NCBI GenBank assembly: GCA_964617015.1
Contig: CAZTVG010000002.1
Location: 1 to 64,000 of the forward strand
Direction of reading: 5' to 3'
DNA from: ASMP01 sp964617015
GTDB taxonomy: Archaea; Nanobdellota; Nanobdellia; Pacearchaeales; GW2011-AR1
DNA: 64,000 nucleotides
Shown here: in pieces, positions 34,290-42,293 of the stretch
Numbering within the stretch: the stretch's first letter is position 1
Layout of the letters: every line of letters begins with the position of its first letter
Made by a program: the position numbers and the translations under genes
The notes under the pieces: model-generated
The model's database searches: none
Told to the model about the DNA's origin: nothing
The model's input: the letters and a program-made list of their open reading frames with translations, nothing else

Positions 34290-35039
34290 ATGAAATATTT
34301 AAAGAACAAAATAGTTTTATTATGCGCAGCCGCATCTTTATTATTTGTCAATCCAAGTTATGCAGATGATATATTCAAAGGCGTGAAGGGACCCACAAAT
34401 TGGCAAATTGATGAAAGAGTTGGTTATTCCAAGAATGAAAGAGCTAGAACTTTAACCAATAGAGTTATTTTAAAATATTGGGACGGTGATGGTTTCGGAA
34501 AGTGGGGTTTTGTTAGTGTTCCTTACAAATCCACTAGTTCGCAAAACGTTTCCAGAAAAGGATTAGGAGATATTATTTTGGGTGGAGGACCAAGAGGAAG
34601 AACTAATAATCTAAATTGGTTTTTGTATGGAGCTCTATCGCTCCCAACAGGAGATTCTGAAGGTAAAATTTCACTAGGCAAAGGACGTAACGACAAAAAA
34701 GTTGGAGGACTTGTAACATACTTGACTTCTGATAAAAAGTTTGAGATTGATGGTTCTTTGGAATATAATTTTACAGGAAAAGATAGGGAAGGTCATAATC
34801 CTCCAGATGAATTATCGGCAGGTATTGTGGCAGGAGGGAGAACTACAAAAAAAACAAGGTTTGTGACAGGGTTAAGGAATATATCTAGAGATGGAGATTA
34901 TTTATTAACCTCAATATCTGTATTTAGATATACTTTTTCTCCAGCGATCCACACAGAGTTTGTTGTAGACATTGGTCTTAAATCCAAAAATATACCTAAA
35001 AAAAATTCATTAAGTGTATATTTAAGATATAATTTTTAA
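34290..35039 (+). CDS. Exported beta-barrel-like protein resembling a bacterial outer-membrane protein
   Basis: About 249 residues from the ATG at 34290. The signal peptide runs MKYLKNKIVLLCAAASLLF to a SYA-DD cleavage site. The rest alternates short amphipathic beta strands with Gly/Asn/Lys turns and has no transmembrane helix. It ends SLSVYLRYNF, with the aromatic C-terminal Phe and alternating pattern of the outer-membrane insertion signal. LPTGDSEG and LGKGRND recall the MetA-type OMP transporter family. An archaeon with one membrane should have no use for this, so transfer or a new location is implied. It is controlled by an archaeal TATA box and perhaps the divergent TrmB. Confidence 0.55.
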   Translation: MKYLKNKIVLLCAAASLLFVNPSYADDIFKGVKGPTNWQIDERVGYSKNERARTLTNRVILKYWDGDGFGKWGFVSVPYKSTSSQNVSRKGLGDIILGGGPRGRTNNLNWFLYGALSLPTGDSEGKISLGKGRNDKKVGGLVTYLTSDKKFEIDGSLEYNFTGKDREGHNPPDELSAGIVAGGRTTKKTRFVTGLRNISRDGDYLLTSISVFRYTFSPAIHTEFVVDIGLKSKNIPKKNSLSVYLRYNF

Positions 35040-35079
35040 ATGCAGTTAATATAATAAATCTCTTTGCATTGAAATATTG

Positions 35080-35865
35080 ATGGATCCCAAGAAAAAAAAC
35101 ATCATTATTCTTGTTTCCTTGATAATAGCATTACTTGCCATAAATTATCCTTTTCTTGATAAAGCGCTTCAGAAGTTCCTGACTAATTATGAATCTGTTG
35201 AAGTAGAAAGGGTTATTGATGGAGATACTATAAAATCTCAGAATCAAAGCATAAGGCTTTTGGGAATTAATTCTCCTGAAAAAGGAGAGCTCTATTATAC
35301 TGAGGCAAAAGAATTTTTGGAAAATGAAATTCTTAATAAAACTGTTAATTTAGAATATGGTAAGGAACGTTATGATAAGTATCAAAGAGTATTAGCCTAT
35401 ATTTTTTTGGATAACACTAATATAAATCTCAAGCTTGTAGAAAAAGGATTTGCTAATTTTTACTTTCCTTCTGGGAAAGATAATTATTATAATAAATTTA
35501 AGGATGCCTGGGAAGAATGTATTAATAATAACCTAAACCTGTGCGAGAATTCTGTTAATAATTGTTCCCAATGTATAGAATTAAGAGAGTTAAGTGTTAA
35601 TAATCAACGAGTCATCTTATATAATAATTGCAGTTTCTCCTGCGATTTGACAAACTGGGAAATCAAGGATGAAGGCAGGAAAAAGTTTGTTTTTGAGGAT
35701 TTTGTGTTAAATTCTGGTGATGAAATCGAGATTGTCATTGGAGAAGGAATTAACAGTAATAATAGATTGTATTGGCCTGGCGAGGAATATGTCTGGACAG
35801 GAACAGGAGATGCTTTGTTCCTGAGGGATGAAGATGGAAAATTGGTTTTATGGGAGAGTTATTAG
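35080..35865 (+). CDS. Exported thermonuclease (SNase) with lamin-tail domain
   Basis: About 261 residues. An N-terminal membrane anchor (8-25) places it outside. The SNase domain has VIDGDT (46-51), RLLGINSPE with catalytic Arg 59 and Glu 67, and the second Arg in KYQR near 103. Four cysteines near 150-190 may form disulfides. A C-terminal lamin-tail domain (LTNWEIKDEG, TGTGDALFLRDEDG) is a common partner in secreted nucleases. It would degrade external DNA/RNA, maybe for nucleotide scavenging. The ATG is 28 nt after TATAATAAAT. Confidence 0.85.
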   Translation: MDPKKKNIIILVSLIIALLAINYPFLDKALQKFLTNYESVEVERVIDGDTIKSQNQSIRLLGINSPEKGELYYTEAKEFLENEILNKTVNLEYGKERYDKYQRVLAYIFLDNTNINLKLVEKGFANFYFPSGKDNYYNKFKDAWEECINNNLNLCENSVNNCSQCIELRELSVNNQRVILYNNCSFSCDLTNWEIKDEGRKKFVFEDFVLNSGDEIEIVIGEGINSNNRLYWPGEEYVWTGTGDALFLRDEDGKLVLWESY

Positions 35866-35869
35866 CAAT

Positions 35870-36097
35870 TTATTTCTTTATTATGACTGTTGCTCTTTTT
35901 CCTGAATATTCTTTGGGAAGTATTATATGGGAGGCATTTCCAAATGGTTTTACCCCGACATCTTTTATTGCTTCAGGAATCAGTTTTTTCATGGTATCGT
36001 AGGCATTTTTTACGTCTTCCTGTAGTTTTCCCAGATTAACCCTCAGTTCCTTGGAGTTTAGTACAACTCTCTTAACTTTTTTCTTTGGTTTAGCCAT
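35870..36097 (-). CDS. AbrB-like DUF2080-type small protein
   Basis: 75 residues. The C-terminal half (FGNASHIILPKEYSGKRATV) has the pattern of DUF2080 / AbrB-like transposase-associated proteins that bind DNA as swapped-hairpin dimers. The N-terminus is Lys-rich. It has its own TATA box (CATTTAAAAAAG) and a perfect palindrome covering the start region. No transposase is present beside it. It lies downstream of an RHH gene and a HicAB pair. Confidence 0.65.
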   Translation of the reverse strand: MAKPKKKVKRVVLNSKELRVNLGKLQEDVKNAYDTMKKLIPEAIKDVGVKPFGNASHIILPKEYSGKRATVIIKK

Positions 36098-36114
36098 ATA
36101 TACAAAAGTATATA
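36097..36114. promoter_or_regulatory. Perfect 7-4-7 palindrome at the start of the AbrB-like gene
   Basis: TATATAC-AAAA-GTATATA lies between the TATA box and start codon and shares one base with the ATG. This is a typical place for an autorepressor site of an AbrB-like or RHH protein. Confidence 0.65.
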
Positions 36115-36152
36115 CGCTTTTTTAAATGTTTCGTGCATAAAAATTTGGGGAG

Positions 36153-36365
36153 TTATTGAATCTTCTCTTCAATAATCTGGGAGATTGGTTTGCCTGTTTT
36201 TTCCTTTAGTTTCCTGAGTTTGTTGATAGTTTCAACTGATAGGGTTACATCTATCCTTTTTCTTTGAAAAGGAAGTTCTCTTGTTTTATCATAATTTTCG
36301 AGCATTTCAAAGGTCTTCCTGTGTTTCTTCAAAATTCTGTCTATTGTTTTTTTTGTAAGTTTCAT
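36153..36365 (-). CDS. Ribbon-helix-helix protein
   Basis: 70 residues. RIDVTLSVETINKLRKLKEK followed by TGKPISQIIEEKI is the strand-helix-helix pattern of CopG/Arc-type DNA binders. It follows hicA by 7 nt, so it is cotranscribed with hicBA and may supply the DNA-binding function that the short HicB lacks. Confidence 0.75.
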   Translation of the reverse strand: MKLTKKTIDRILKKHRKTFEMLENYDKTRELPFQRKRIDVTLSVETINKLRKLKEKTGKPISQIIEEKIQ

Positions 36366-36372
36366 TTTGTTT

Positions 36373-36606
36373 TCAGATTTTTTTCCTCAATTTATCATAT
36401 TCTTCCTTACTTAAATTAATTTGTTTTAATATGTGTCTTAATAGTCCTTTTCCTAAATCTTCGTTTCCATGGACGGGAACAACCGTTCTTCTTCCGTCTT
36501 TATGTTTAAACCTCATGTGGCTTCCCTTGCCATAAATTTTTTCAAATCCTAATTTCTCAAGAATTTTGCAGAGCTTTTTTCCTGAAATAGGAACAAGCTT
36601 AACCAT
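36373..36606 (-). CDS. hicA: HicA-family mRNA interferase toxin (second copy)
   Basis: 77 residues, clearly homologous to the product at 17604. KGSHMRFKHKDGRRTVVPVHG holds the catalytic His, and GKGLLRHILKQINLSKEEY is the typical end. It starts 1 nt after the hicB stop. Confidence 0.9.
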   Translation of the reverse strand: MVKLVPISGKKLCKILEKLGFEKIYGKGSHMRFKHKDGRRTVVPVHGNEDLGKGLLRHILKQINLSKEEYDKLRKKI

Positions 36607-36607
36607 T

Positions 36608-36844
36608 TTAAATTACAGTTGGTTTTTTAACGCTAACTTTTTGGATTCCTATAAAAGTCATTGGTTTAATATCTTCTTTGTCCTCTTCAAGACAAACCTC
36701 AATAGCTTCCTTAATTCTTTCTAAAACTTCCTGTTGGTTTTTTCCCTGAGTATAACATCCTTCAAGCTCTGGAACGTTCGCTACATAAATTCCATCTTCG
36801 TCCTGTTCAATAACCACAGTAAAATCAAGAACATGTTTCTCCAT
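36608..36844 (-). CDS. hicB: HicB-family antitoxin (second copy)
   Basis: About 78 residues from MEKHVLDF. DFTVVIEQDEDGIYVANVPE and LEGCYTQGKNQQEVLERIKE are the HicB core. The ATG at 36844 fits a TATA box (TTTTTTAAAG) 24-28 nt upstream; a GTG at 36865 overlaps that box and is unlikely. Two TATAC-containing sites lie upstream (36870-36920). Confidence 0.9.
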   Translation of the reverse strand: MEKHVLDFTVVIEQDEDGIYVANVPELEGCYTQGKNQQEVLERIKEAIEVCLEEDKEDIKPMTFIGIQKVSVKKPTVI

Positions 36845-37028
36845 AAAAATCATAGGCCTTTTCACTTTAAAAAATTATCGTATACAATTTCTCACCAATT
36901 TCTATACACATAAATAATGGTTGGATGTGCTTAAATGTTTCGCTGAATTAAGCTAAGTTATTAGATATTTAATAAAATATATTTTTGAGATTGACAATTC
37001 TTAAATAAGCTTGACCATGTTATTTTTT

Positions 37029-37481
37029 ATGATAGTAATATATTTTGCAGGATCTATCTCAGGGGGACGGGATAATGTCGAGCTTTATGGACAGATAATT
37101 GAGCATCTGAAAAAATACGGAAAAGTTCTTACAGAGCATATTGGAGACAAAAAACTTTCAGCATTAGGCGAAACAAATCTGAGTGATTCTGAAATTTATG
37201 AGAGAGATACTGACTGGCTATACATGGCAAACGTTGTTGTTGCAGAAGTTACAACACCCAGTCTTGGCGTTGGTTTTGAAATAGGAAGAGCTCATGAAAG
37301 GAATAAATGGTTGGCAAAAACCTTCGGAGCTTATGGGAAAAAAATTCTCTGTTTGTATAGACCTTCTGATGGAAAAAGACTTTCTGCAATGATAGCAGGC
37401 TGTGAAGACTTAACTTTAAGAGAATACGCTAAGATAGAAGAAGCCAGAAAACACATAGATGATTTTTTTATTAAAAGATAA
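37029..37481 (+). CDS. 2'-deoxynucleoside 5'-phosphate N-hydrolase-like protein
   Basis: About 150 residues from MIVIYF. YFAGSISGGR (4-13) and ERDTDWLYMANVVVAEVT, followed by SLGVGFEIGRA with the catalytic Glu, match the DNPH1/Rcl group of the nucleoside 2-deoxyribosyltransferase fold. The family cleaves the N-glycosidic bond of deoxynucleoside monophosphates and cleans the nucleotide pool. A TATA-like CTTAAATAAG is 26-30 nt before the ATG at 37029. Confidence 0.85.
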   Translation: MIVIYFAGSISGGRDNVELYGQIIEHLKKYGKVLTEHIGDKKLSALGETNLSDSEIYERDTDWLYMANVVVAEVTTPSLGVGFEIGRAHERNKWLAKTFGAYGKKILCLYRPSDGKRLSAMIAGCEDLTLREYAKIEEARKHIDDFFIKR

Positions 37482-37619
37482 TTTAAAGAAAAATTTAAAT
37501 TTAAAAAAAAGATTCCTATTTCTAATTGAAGTTATTAAATTCATTGATTTTAAGTAATAACAGAAAATATCCCTTAGAGAGTAATAATCTTTAAATAGCT
37601 GGATTTTTTCAATACTTTA

Positions 37620-40406
37620 ATGGAAAATAATCACACTAATTCTTCCAAGTATATATTAGGTGCATTTTTTGTATTATCTGTTTTCTTGTTTTCTGTTGTG
37701 GGTGCTGTTACTGTTCTCCCAATGGAAGGATTGGCAAAAGATGATAATACAAATTTTGGCTCAAGTACTAATGAAGCATTAGGTATTGATGTAAATTTAA
37801 ATTTAGATGAATTATTTGCAGGAGATGGACTTCAATATGAATACACTGTTTTAGATGGAGGTTCATTTAATGGAGCGGCATCAGCAATTGCAGTAATAGA
37901 CCTATTTGATGGAAGACATATTGTATTATTCCCAGGCTGGGGTGATAGAACAGGAACACACACTTTAGAATTTAGTGATACTTTAAGTGTAGCAACATCT
38001 GATAGTGGAGATAAGGTAGTAGATTTTGTTATTTATGATAGTAGTTGGATTTCTTCCTGGAGTAGCAATAATGAGTATGGTAATTGGAATTTCCTTAAAG
38101 CATCTGGTAGTAGTACTGGAGGAGTTCTTCCTTTAATAGGAGATGAGGTTGTTACAAGAGTAGCAATCCAACATCAGGCTGCAAATACAGGACAAGAAGA
38201 CCAAATAGAATCTATGTTGGTTAATGGAGAAACTTATTTACCAGATGTAGAAGGACCAACATTAAGCAATACCTTTTTAGAACCCCTTTATCCTACAACA
38301 TCTGACCTAGTTACAATAAAAGCTAGTTTTAATGATAAAAGTGGTGTTGATAAAGCGGAAGTCAAATGGAGCTTTTTTACTGTAGGAGATAATCTTGAAT
38401 ATCATACTCCTGGATATATTGAAATGATAGAATCTGAAGGGATTTTTAGTTCCCCTGCCCCCATTCCTTCTCCTATAACAGAAGGAGGTTTTGGAGAAGG
38501 TTATGTTGAATACAGTTTAAGACCTTATGATCTTTTTGGAAATCATGAAAGTACTGGTGTGACTGAAAATCCCTTTTATTTTACATATGATGACACAGCG
38601 CCCCAAACTTCAATAAATATTTTAGAAAATGAATTCATAACTTCTGAAACAGAAATCATTTTAACTGCACTTGACCCAGATTTAGATGGCGCTGGAAATT
38701 ATGTTCCTTCAGAGGTTAATTTTACTACATATCAAGTAGATAGTAATCCTGCTGTAAATTATACTGTTCCTTTCTTTATTATAGGAGATGATGGAACTCA
38801 CATAGTAAAATTCTTCTCAGTAGATAATGCTGGAAATGTTGAATCAGAAAAAACCATAACTGTTAATTTAGATAATACTGCTCCTATTACAACCGACGAT
38901 TACCAATTTGATAATGTTTGGGTAAAAACCGACCAAACAATTACCCTAACTCCAAGTGACGATGGTTCTGACTTAGCTTGGACAAGATTCTGCTTAATAT
39001 TAGGGTGTGATCCTGAAGGTGGGACAGATTACTTAGAGCCTGTGACAATTTCAACAGAAGGGATAATACACTTTAGATATGCTTCAGCAGATAATGTTGG
39101 AAATGTGGAAACAACGCATGAGAAAATTGTCAAAATAGATAAAACAAATCCTGTTACAACAATTAATTCGCCTGCTTCAGGCTCCTGGCAAAATACTGAT
39201 TTCCAATTTGATGTAACTGATACTGACACAGGAGGGTCTGAGTTATCTTTATGTGAATATCAAGTTAAAGTAGGTTCAAACCTTATTATAAGTAAAGATT
39301 GGACAGTAAGAAATTGTTCAATGCCAATTACAATAACTGTAGGACTTTCCGGAGATTGTAATCTTGAAGGTGAAGATATGTGTCAAATTAATGTTAGAGC
39401 TCATGATGATGCTGGAAATAGGGGATTTACAAAATTTAGAAAATTCAGTATTGATTTTACAAACCCAACAATAATAGATGATTATGCTCATGATGGTGTT
39501 TGGGTTAATTCACCACAAATAGTTACTTTAACTCCACTTGATACAGATGGTTCTGGAATTGCTTCTGTATTTACTTGTGAAGAAGCTGAATGTGTTCCTG
39601 ATACAATATTGGTAACCTCTTTTGCATTATCATTCATTGAATCCCAAGATACAATTGTAAGATATCAGGCATTTGATGTCGCAGGAAATCCTTCAGTAAT
39701 TGGAGAATTTAATGTTAAAATTGATTTAGAAAACCCTTCAGTAAACATAACCTCACCAAATTCAACAGACAGAATGGACTTCTTTATTGTAAAGGCAGAT
39801 GTAAGTGATACAGGAGGAAGTGAATTAGAAAATGTTACATTGACACTAAAAGATTCATCAGGAAATATAATTGTAGGATTAGATAATGTTCAAATGGTTC
39901 AAATTTCAGGAACAGATAAATTTGAATTTTTAGTTAGAATGTGGGAGCTTGAAGCTGGAACTTATACTTTTGAAGTAACTGCAACAGATAACACAGGAAA
40001 CGTTAATTTAACTACACAAGAATTCACTATAATTGAAAATGTAGCGCCTTCAAGAATCACTTCAACAAATAATCAAGTATCTACAGAAACAGGTGGAACA
40101 GTAAGTTTTGATTTTGATGTGGTGGTTAGGAATGGTGGAAGCATTAAGTTTGGCATGGATGATGTTATAAGAATTGGTGATACTACAGGTTTTACACCTT
40201 TATCATTAAATGCAACAGTATCTAACGGAACAGTTAATGCAACTGTTGGAAGTGGAATTGAGTTTGTTGGAGCAGAAATTTTAGAACTTGAAGATTTAGA
40301 CACAGAAACACCAAATGTTCAGGGAACTTTCACATTATATTTAGATTTCCCTCCAAATGTGGTTCCTGGAAATTATCCAATAAATTACTTCATTGATGTT
40401 GCATAA
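37620..40406 (+). CDS. Large secreted Ig-like repeat surface protein
   Basis: 928 residues. A signal peptide (hydrophobic core 11-29, GAV cleavage region) is followed by a beta-rich N-domain (30-210). Four or so Ig-like repeats of about 90-100 residues follow, seen by recurring hinges such as FSVDNAGNVESEKTITVNLD, DNVGNVETTHEKIVKID and DDAGNRGFTKFRKFSID. A final domain (about 830-928) has no membrane helix. The next gene starts 1 nt later and has a membrane anchor, so the pair may form a surface complex. The role may be adhesion or cell-wall contact. Confidence 0.75.
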   Translation: MENNHTNSSKYILGAFFVLSVFLFSVVGAVTVLPMEGLAKDDNTNFGSSTNEALGIDVNLNLDELFAGDGLQYEYTVLDGGSFNGAASAIAVIDLFDGRHIVLFPGWGDRTGTHTLEFSDTLSVATSDSGDKVVDFVIYDSSWISSWSSNNEYGNWNFLKASGSSTGGVLPLIGDEVVTRVAIQHQAANTGQEDQIESMLVNGETYLPDVEGPTLSNTFLEPLYPTTSDLVTIKASFNDKSGVDKAEVKWSFFTVGDNLEYHTPGYIEMIESEGIFSSPAPIPSPITEGGFGEGYVEYSLRPYDLFGNHESTGVTENPFYFTYDDTAPQTSINILENEFITSETEIILTALDPDLDGAGNYVPSEVNFTTYQVDSNPAVNYTVPFFIIGDDGTHIVKFFSVDNAGNVESEKTITVNLDNTAPITTDDYQFDNVWVKTDQTITLTPSDDGSDLAWTRFCLILGCDPEGGTDYLEPVTISTEGIIHFRYASADNVGNVETTHEKIVKIDKTNPVTTINSPASGSWQNTDFQFDVTDTDTGGSELSLCEYQVKVGSNLIISKDWTVRNCSMPITITVGLSGDCNLEGEDMCQINVRAHDDAGNRGFTKFRKFSIDFTNPTIIDDYAHDGVWVNSPQIVTLTPLDTDGSGIASVFTCEEAECVPDTILVTSFALSFIESQDTIVRYQAFDVAGNPSVIGEFNVKIDLENPSVNITSPNSTDRMDFFIVKADVSDTGGSELENVTLTLKDSSGNIIVGLDNVQMVQISGTDKFEFLVRMWELEAGTYTFEVTATDNTGNVNLTTQEFTIIENVAPSRITSTNNQVSTETGGTVSFDFDVVVRNGGSIKFGMDDVIRIGDTTGFTPLSLNATVSNGTVNATVGSGIEFVGAEILELEDLDTETPNVQGTFTLYLDFPPNVVPGNYPINYFIDVA

Positions 40407-40407
40407 A

Positions 40408-40833
40408 ATGAAAAATTACTTTTTGTTTGCATTAATTTTAATAATATCTATTTACAGTGTAAATGCTCTTTATCAAGGAACTTTAGATGTAGGTGTTGGA
40501 GAATCTCCTAGTGTTGAAGTCGGTGAACCTCCTGCTGTTATAGTTACAGATGGTGGCGGAGGTAACGGTGGAGGAGGTGGCTCTGGTGGTAGAGGCACAT
40601 CTGAACCATTTGTAGAAATTTTTAATCAAACATTAGGAATCAATGAAGAAGGTGAAATAGTGGAAAGCCAAACAAGTACTAACATAGAACAAGAACAAAC
40701 AAGCCAGGGGATATTTTCTCCCATCACAGGAGCTATAATCGGCTTTGCAAAAAAACCAATGACATTATTTTCAATGATTTTTTTAGTTTTAATAATTGTT
40801 CTGGCATTAATAATTCTAAAAAGAAATAAATAG
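40408..40833 (+). CDS. Membrane-anchored Gly-rich surface protein, 141 aa
   Basis: Starts 1 nt after the previous stop (MKNYFLFALILIISIYSVNA, signal peptide). A Gly-rich linker (DGGGGNGGGGGSGG) and acidic/Gln-rich stalk lead to SPITGAIIGFAKK and a C-terminal membrane helix. The SPITGA motif before the helix is often seen in surface proteins of these archaea. It is probably the anchor partner of the 928-residue protein. Confidence 0.7.
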   Translation: MKNYFLFALILIISIYSVNALYQGTLDVGVGESPSVEVGEPPAVIVTDGGGGNGGGGGSGGRGTSEPFVEIFNQTLGINEEGEIVESQTSTNIEQEQTSQGIFSPITGAIIGFAKKPMTLFSMIFLVLIIVLALIILKRNK

Positions 40834-40835
40834 TT

Positions 40836-40918
40836 GAAAACTCTGTTTAAAAAGTTAAAATCTCTATTTTTGGGTATAGATAGATTTTTAAATCTCTAAT
40901 TTACTTATTAATTATGAA
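40836..40918 (+). repeat. Duplicated promoter segment, copy B
   Basis: Partner of 60-145. It holds the same TATA box GATTTTTAAATCTC and start-codon context, with only a few substitutions. Confidence 0.8.
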
Positions 40919-41297
40919 AAAAGCAGTTTTGATTGTAGCGTTTATATTTATTCTTCTTAGTATTAGTCTGGTAAGTGCTGTTCTTACATACAATTCCGCA
41001 CAATCAAATGTCTGTAATAGAGAATATGGAGATGGGTTTGATGATGATGTTATTGATAATTTATTTAAAGGGTTAAAGAAATTAGAATCTAAAGAAGTGT
41101 CAAGTGGTGTTATTCAATTTAGGGAAACATCAGAGGGTGTTTTTCAAATTAGGGAAGTATCAGATAGTGCTATTCAATTGAAAGGAAACTGGGATAAAGT
41201 AAAGAGTTTACCTTGTGATTTGAGGGAAGAACTAGGATTAGAAGTATGTGAAGAGGCAGTACCTATATGTGATGGTACATCACGGGAAAGTTGTTAA
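40914..41297 (+). CDS. Small secreted protein, paralogue of the 142-1174 gene
   Basis: 127 residues. Signal peptide to about 22 (LVSA), then YNSAQSNVCNREYGDGFDDD. Three 10-residue tandem repeats follow (SSGVIQFRET, SEGVFQIREV, SDSAIQLKGN), then PCDLREELGLEVCEE and a Cys-ending tail. Five cysteines suggest disulfides outside the cell. The C-terminal domain matches that of the broken gene at the window start, which has an extra 250-residue domain in the middle. Confidence 0.75.
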   Translation: MKKAVLIVAFIFILLSISLVSAVLTYNSAQSNVCNREYGDGFDDDVIDNLFKGLKKLESKEVSSGVIQFRETSEGVFQIREVSDSAIQLKGNWDKVKSLPCDLREELGLEVCEEAVPICDGTSRESC

Positions 41298-41392
41298 GCT
41301 TTCGAAATTAATTTTATGAGTAGATAAATTTATTGAGAATTCTGTTTAAAAAGTAAGATGATTTAAGGATTTATTAAACAAAACCCTTAAAA
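41298..41392 (+). repeat. Duplicated downstream segment, copy B
   Basis: Partner of 1175-1263, with the same GAAATTAATTTTAT and AAGTAAGATGATTTAAG blocks. The TIR gene promoter lies just beyond its right end. Confidence 0.8.
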
Positions 41393-41450
41393 ACTCCTTA
41401 TTCCCCTTTGGCACAGAAAACTATAAAATTGTATGATTCTTAGGGGGTTT

Positions 41451-42176
41451 ATGACACTCAAGATTTTTGTAAGTTCTCATCATAAAGATTATAGTCTCGC
41501 TAATGAAATAAAATCTTTCTTAGAAGTTTTTGGGTTGGAAGTATTTGTAGCACATAAAGATATAGAAGCCTCTAAGGATTGGATAGAAGTCATCCATCAG
41601 AAAATTAAGGATTGTGATATTTTTATGCCTCTTTTAACAAAAAATTTTTATAAATCTCAATGGACAGATCAAGAATCTGGAATTGCATATACCCACCATA
41701 GAAGAATCCTTTCTATTAAAATAGACGAAACTCCAAGAGGTTTCATAGGTAAATACCAAGCGCTTTATTTTGATAATTCAACAGAAGAAAATCAAAGGAA
41801 AAGAGAGTTAATGAAGATTTTTGATAGGATAAAAACAGATTTTTCGCAAGAAATCAAGAACTCTTTAATTAATTCGTTGGAGAGACCTTATACCTCCACC
41901 TATAAAATAGCTTCTAGTAAAATTAGATTGCTCGATAGAATGCAACCTTTTAGTGCAGCAGAAATTAATCTTATAATGAATAAAAGTTTAGAAAATGATC
42001 AGATTTATGATAATGGACTTCTGAGATCTATCCTAAAAAATTGGCTTACAAAATATGATAAAGAGATCTTACCAGAAATAAAAGAAAAGATTGCGATTAC
42101 GATAAGGGTTCCTAGTGAAGCAGAAATTGAACAACTTATTGATAAAGAAGCAGTAAAGGATCCAACAATTCTATAA
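41451..42176 (+). CDS. TIR-domain protein
   Basis: About 241 residues from MTLKIF. The N-terminal 130 form a TIR domain: KIFVSSHHKDYSLA, FVAHKDIEASKDWIEVI, CDIFMPLLTKNF, and SQWTDQE with the likely catalytic Glu 75. Such domains often cleave NAD+ in immune proteins. The remaining 110 residues are helical and unassigned, perhaps sensing or oligomerising. ATG 41451 is favoured over 41433 by the TATA box at 41421-41430. A transposase relic and an Ntn-fold gene follow, as in small defence islands. Confidence 0.8.
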   Translation: MTLKIFVSSHHKDYSLANEIKSFLEVFGLEVFVAHKDIEASKDWIEVIHQKIKDCDIFMPLLTKNFYKSQWTDQESGIAYTHHRRILSIKIDETPRGFIGKYQALYFDNSTEENQRKRELMKIFDRIKTDFSQEIKNSLINSLERPYTSTYKIASSKIRLLDRMQPFSAAEINLIMNKSLENDQIYDNGLLRSILKNWLTKYDKEILPEIKEKIAITIRVPSEAEIEQLIDKEAVKDPTIL

Positions 42177-42181
42177 GAAAG

Positions 42182-42289
42182 AATGTAAGGGACAAAATAA
42201 CACCAGCAGAAAAGTGTGGAATTGGTGTAGATAGAAATAGATGGAATACTCTTTTAATGGAAAGTTTAAATAATAAAGATAATGCATAA
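42182..42289 (+). pseudogene. C-terminal relic of a DDE transposase
   Basis: Open frame reading VRDKITPAEKCGIGV and NRWNTLLMESL, then a stop. The (L/I)TPAExxGI...W..LL pattern is the conserved end of IS6/IS240-like and related integrase-type transposases. No catalytic part remains. In frame it runs back a little into the TIR gene's 3' end. The next gene's promoter has formed inside it. Confidence 0.55.
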
Positions 42290-42293
42290 AAAT

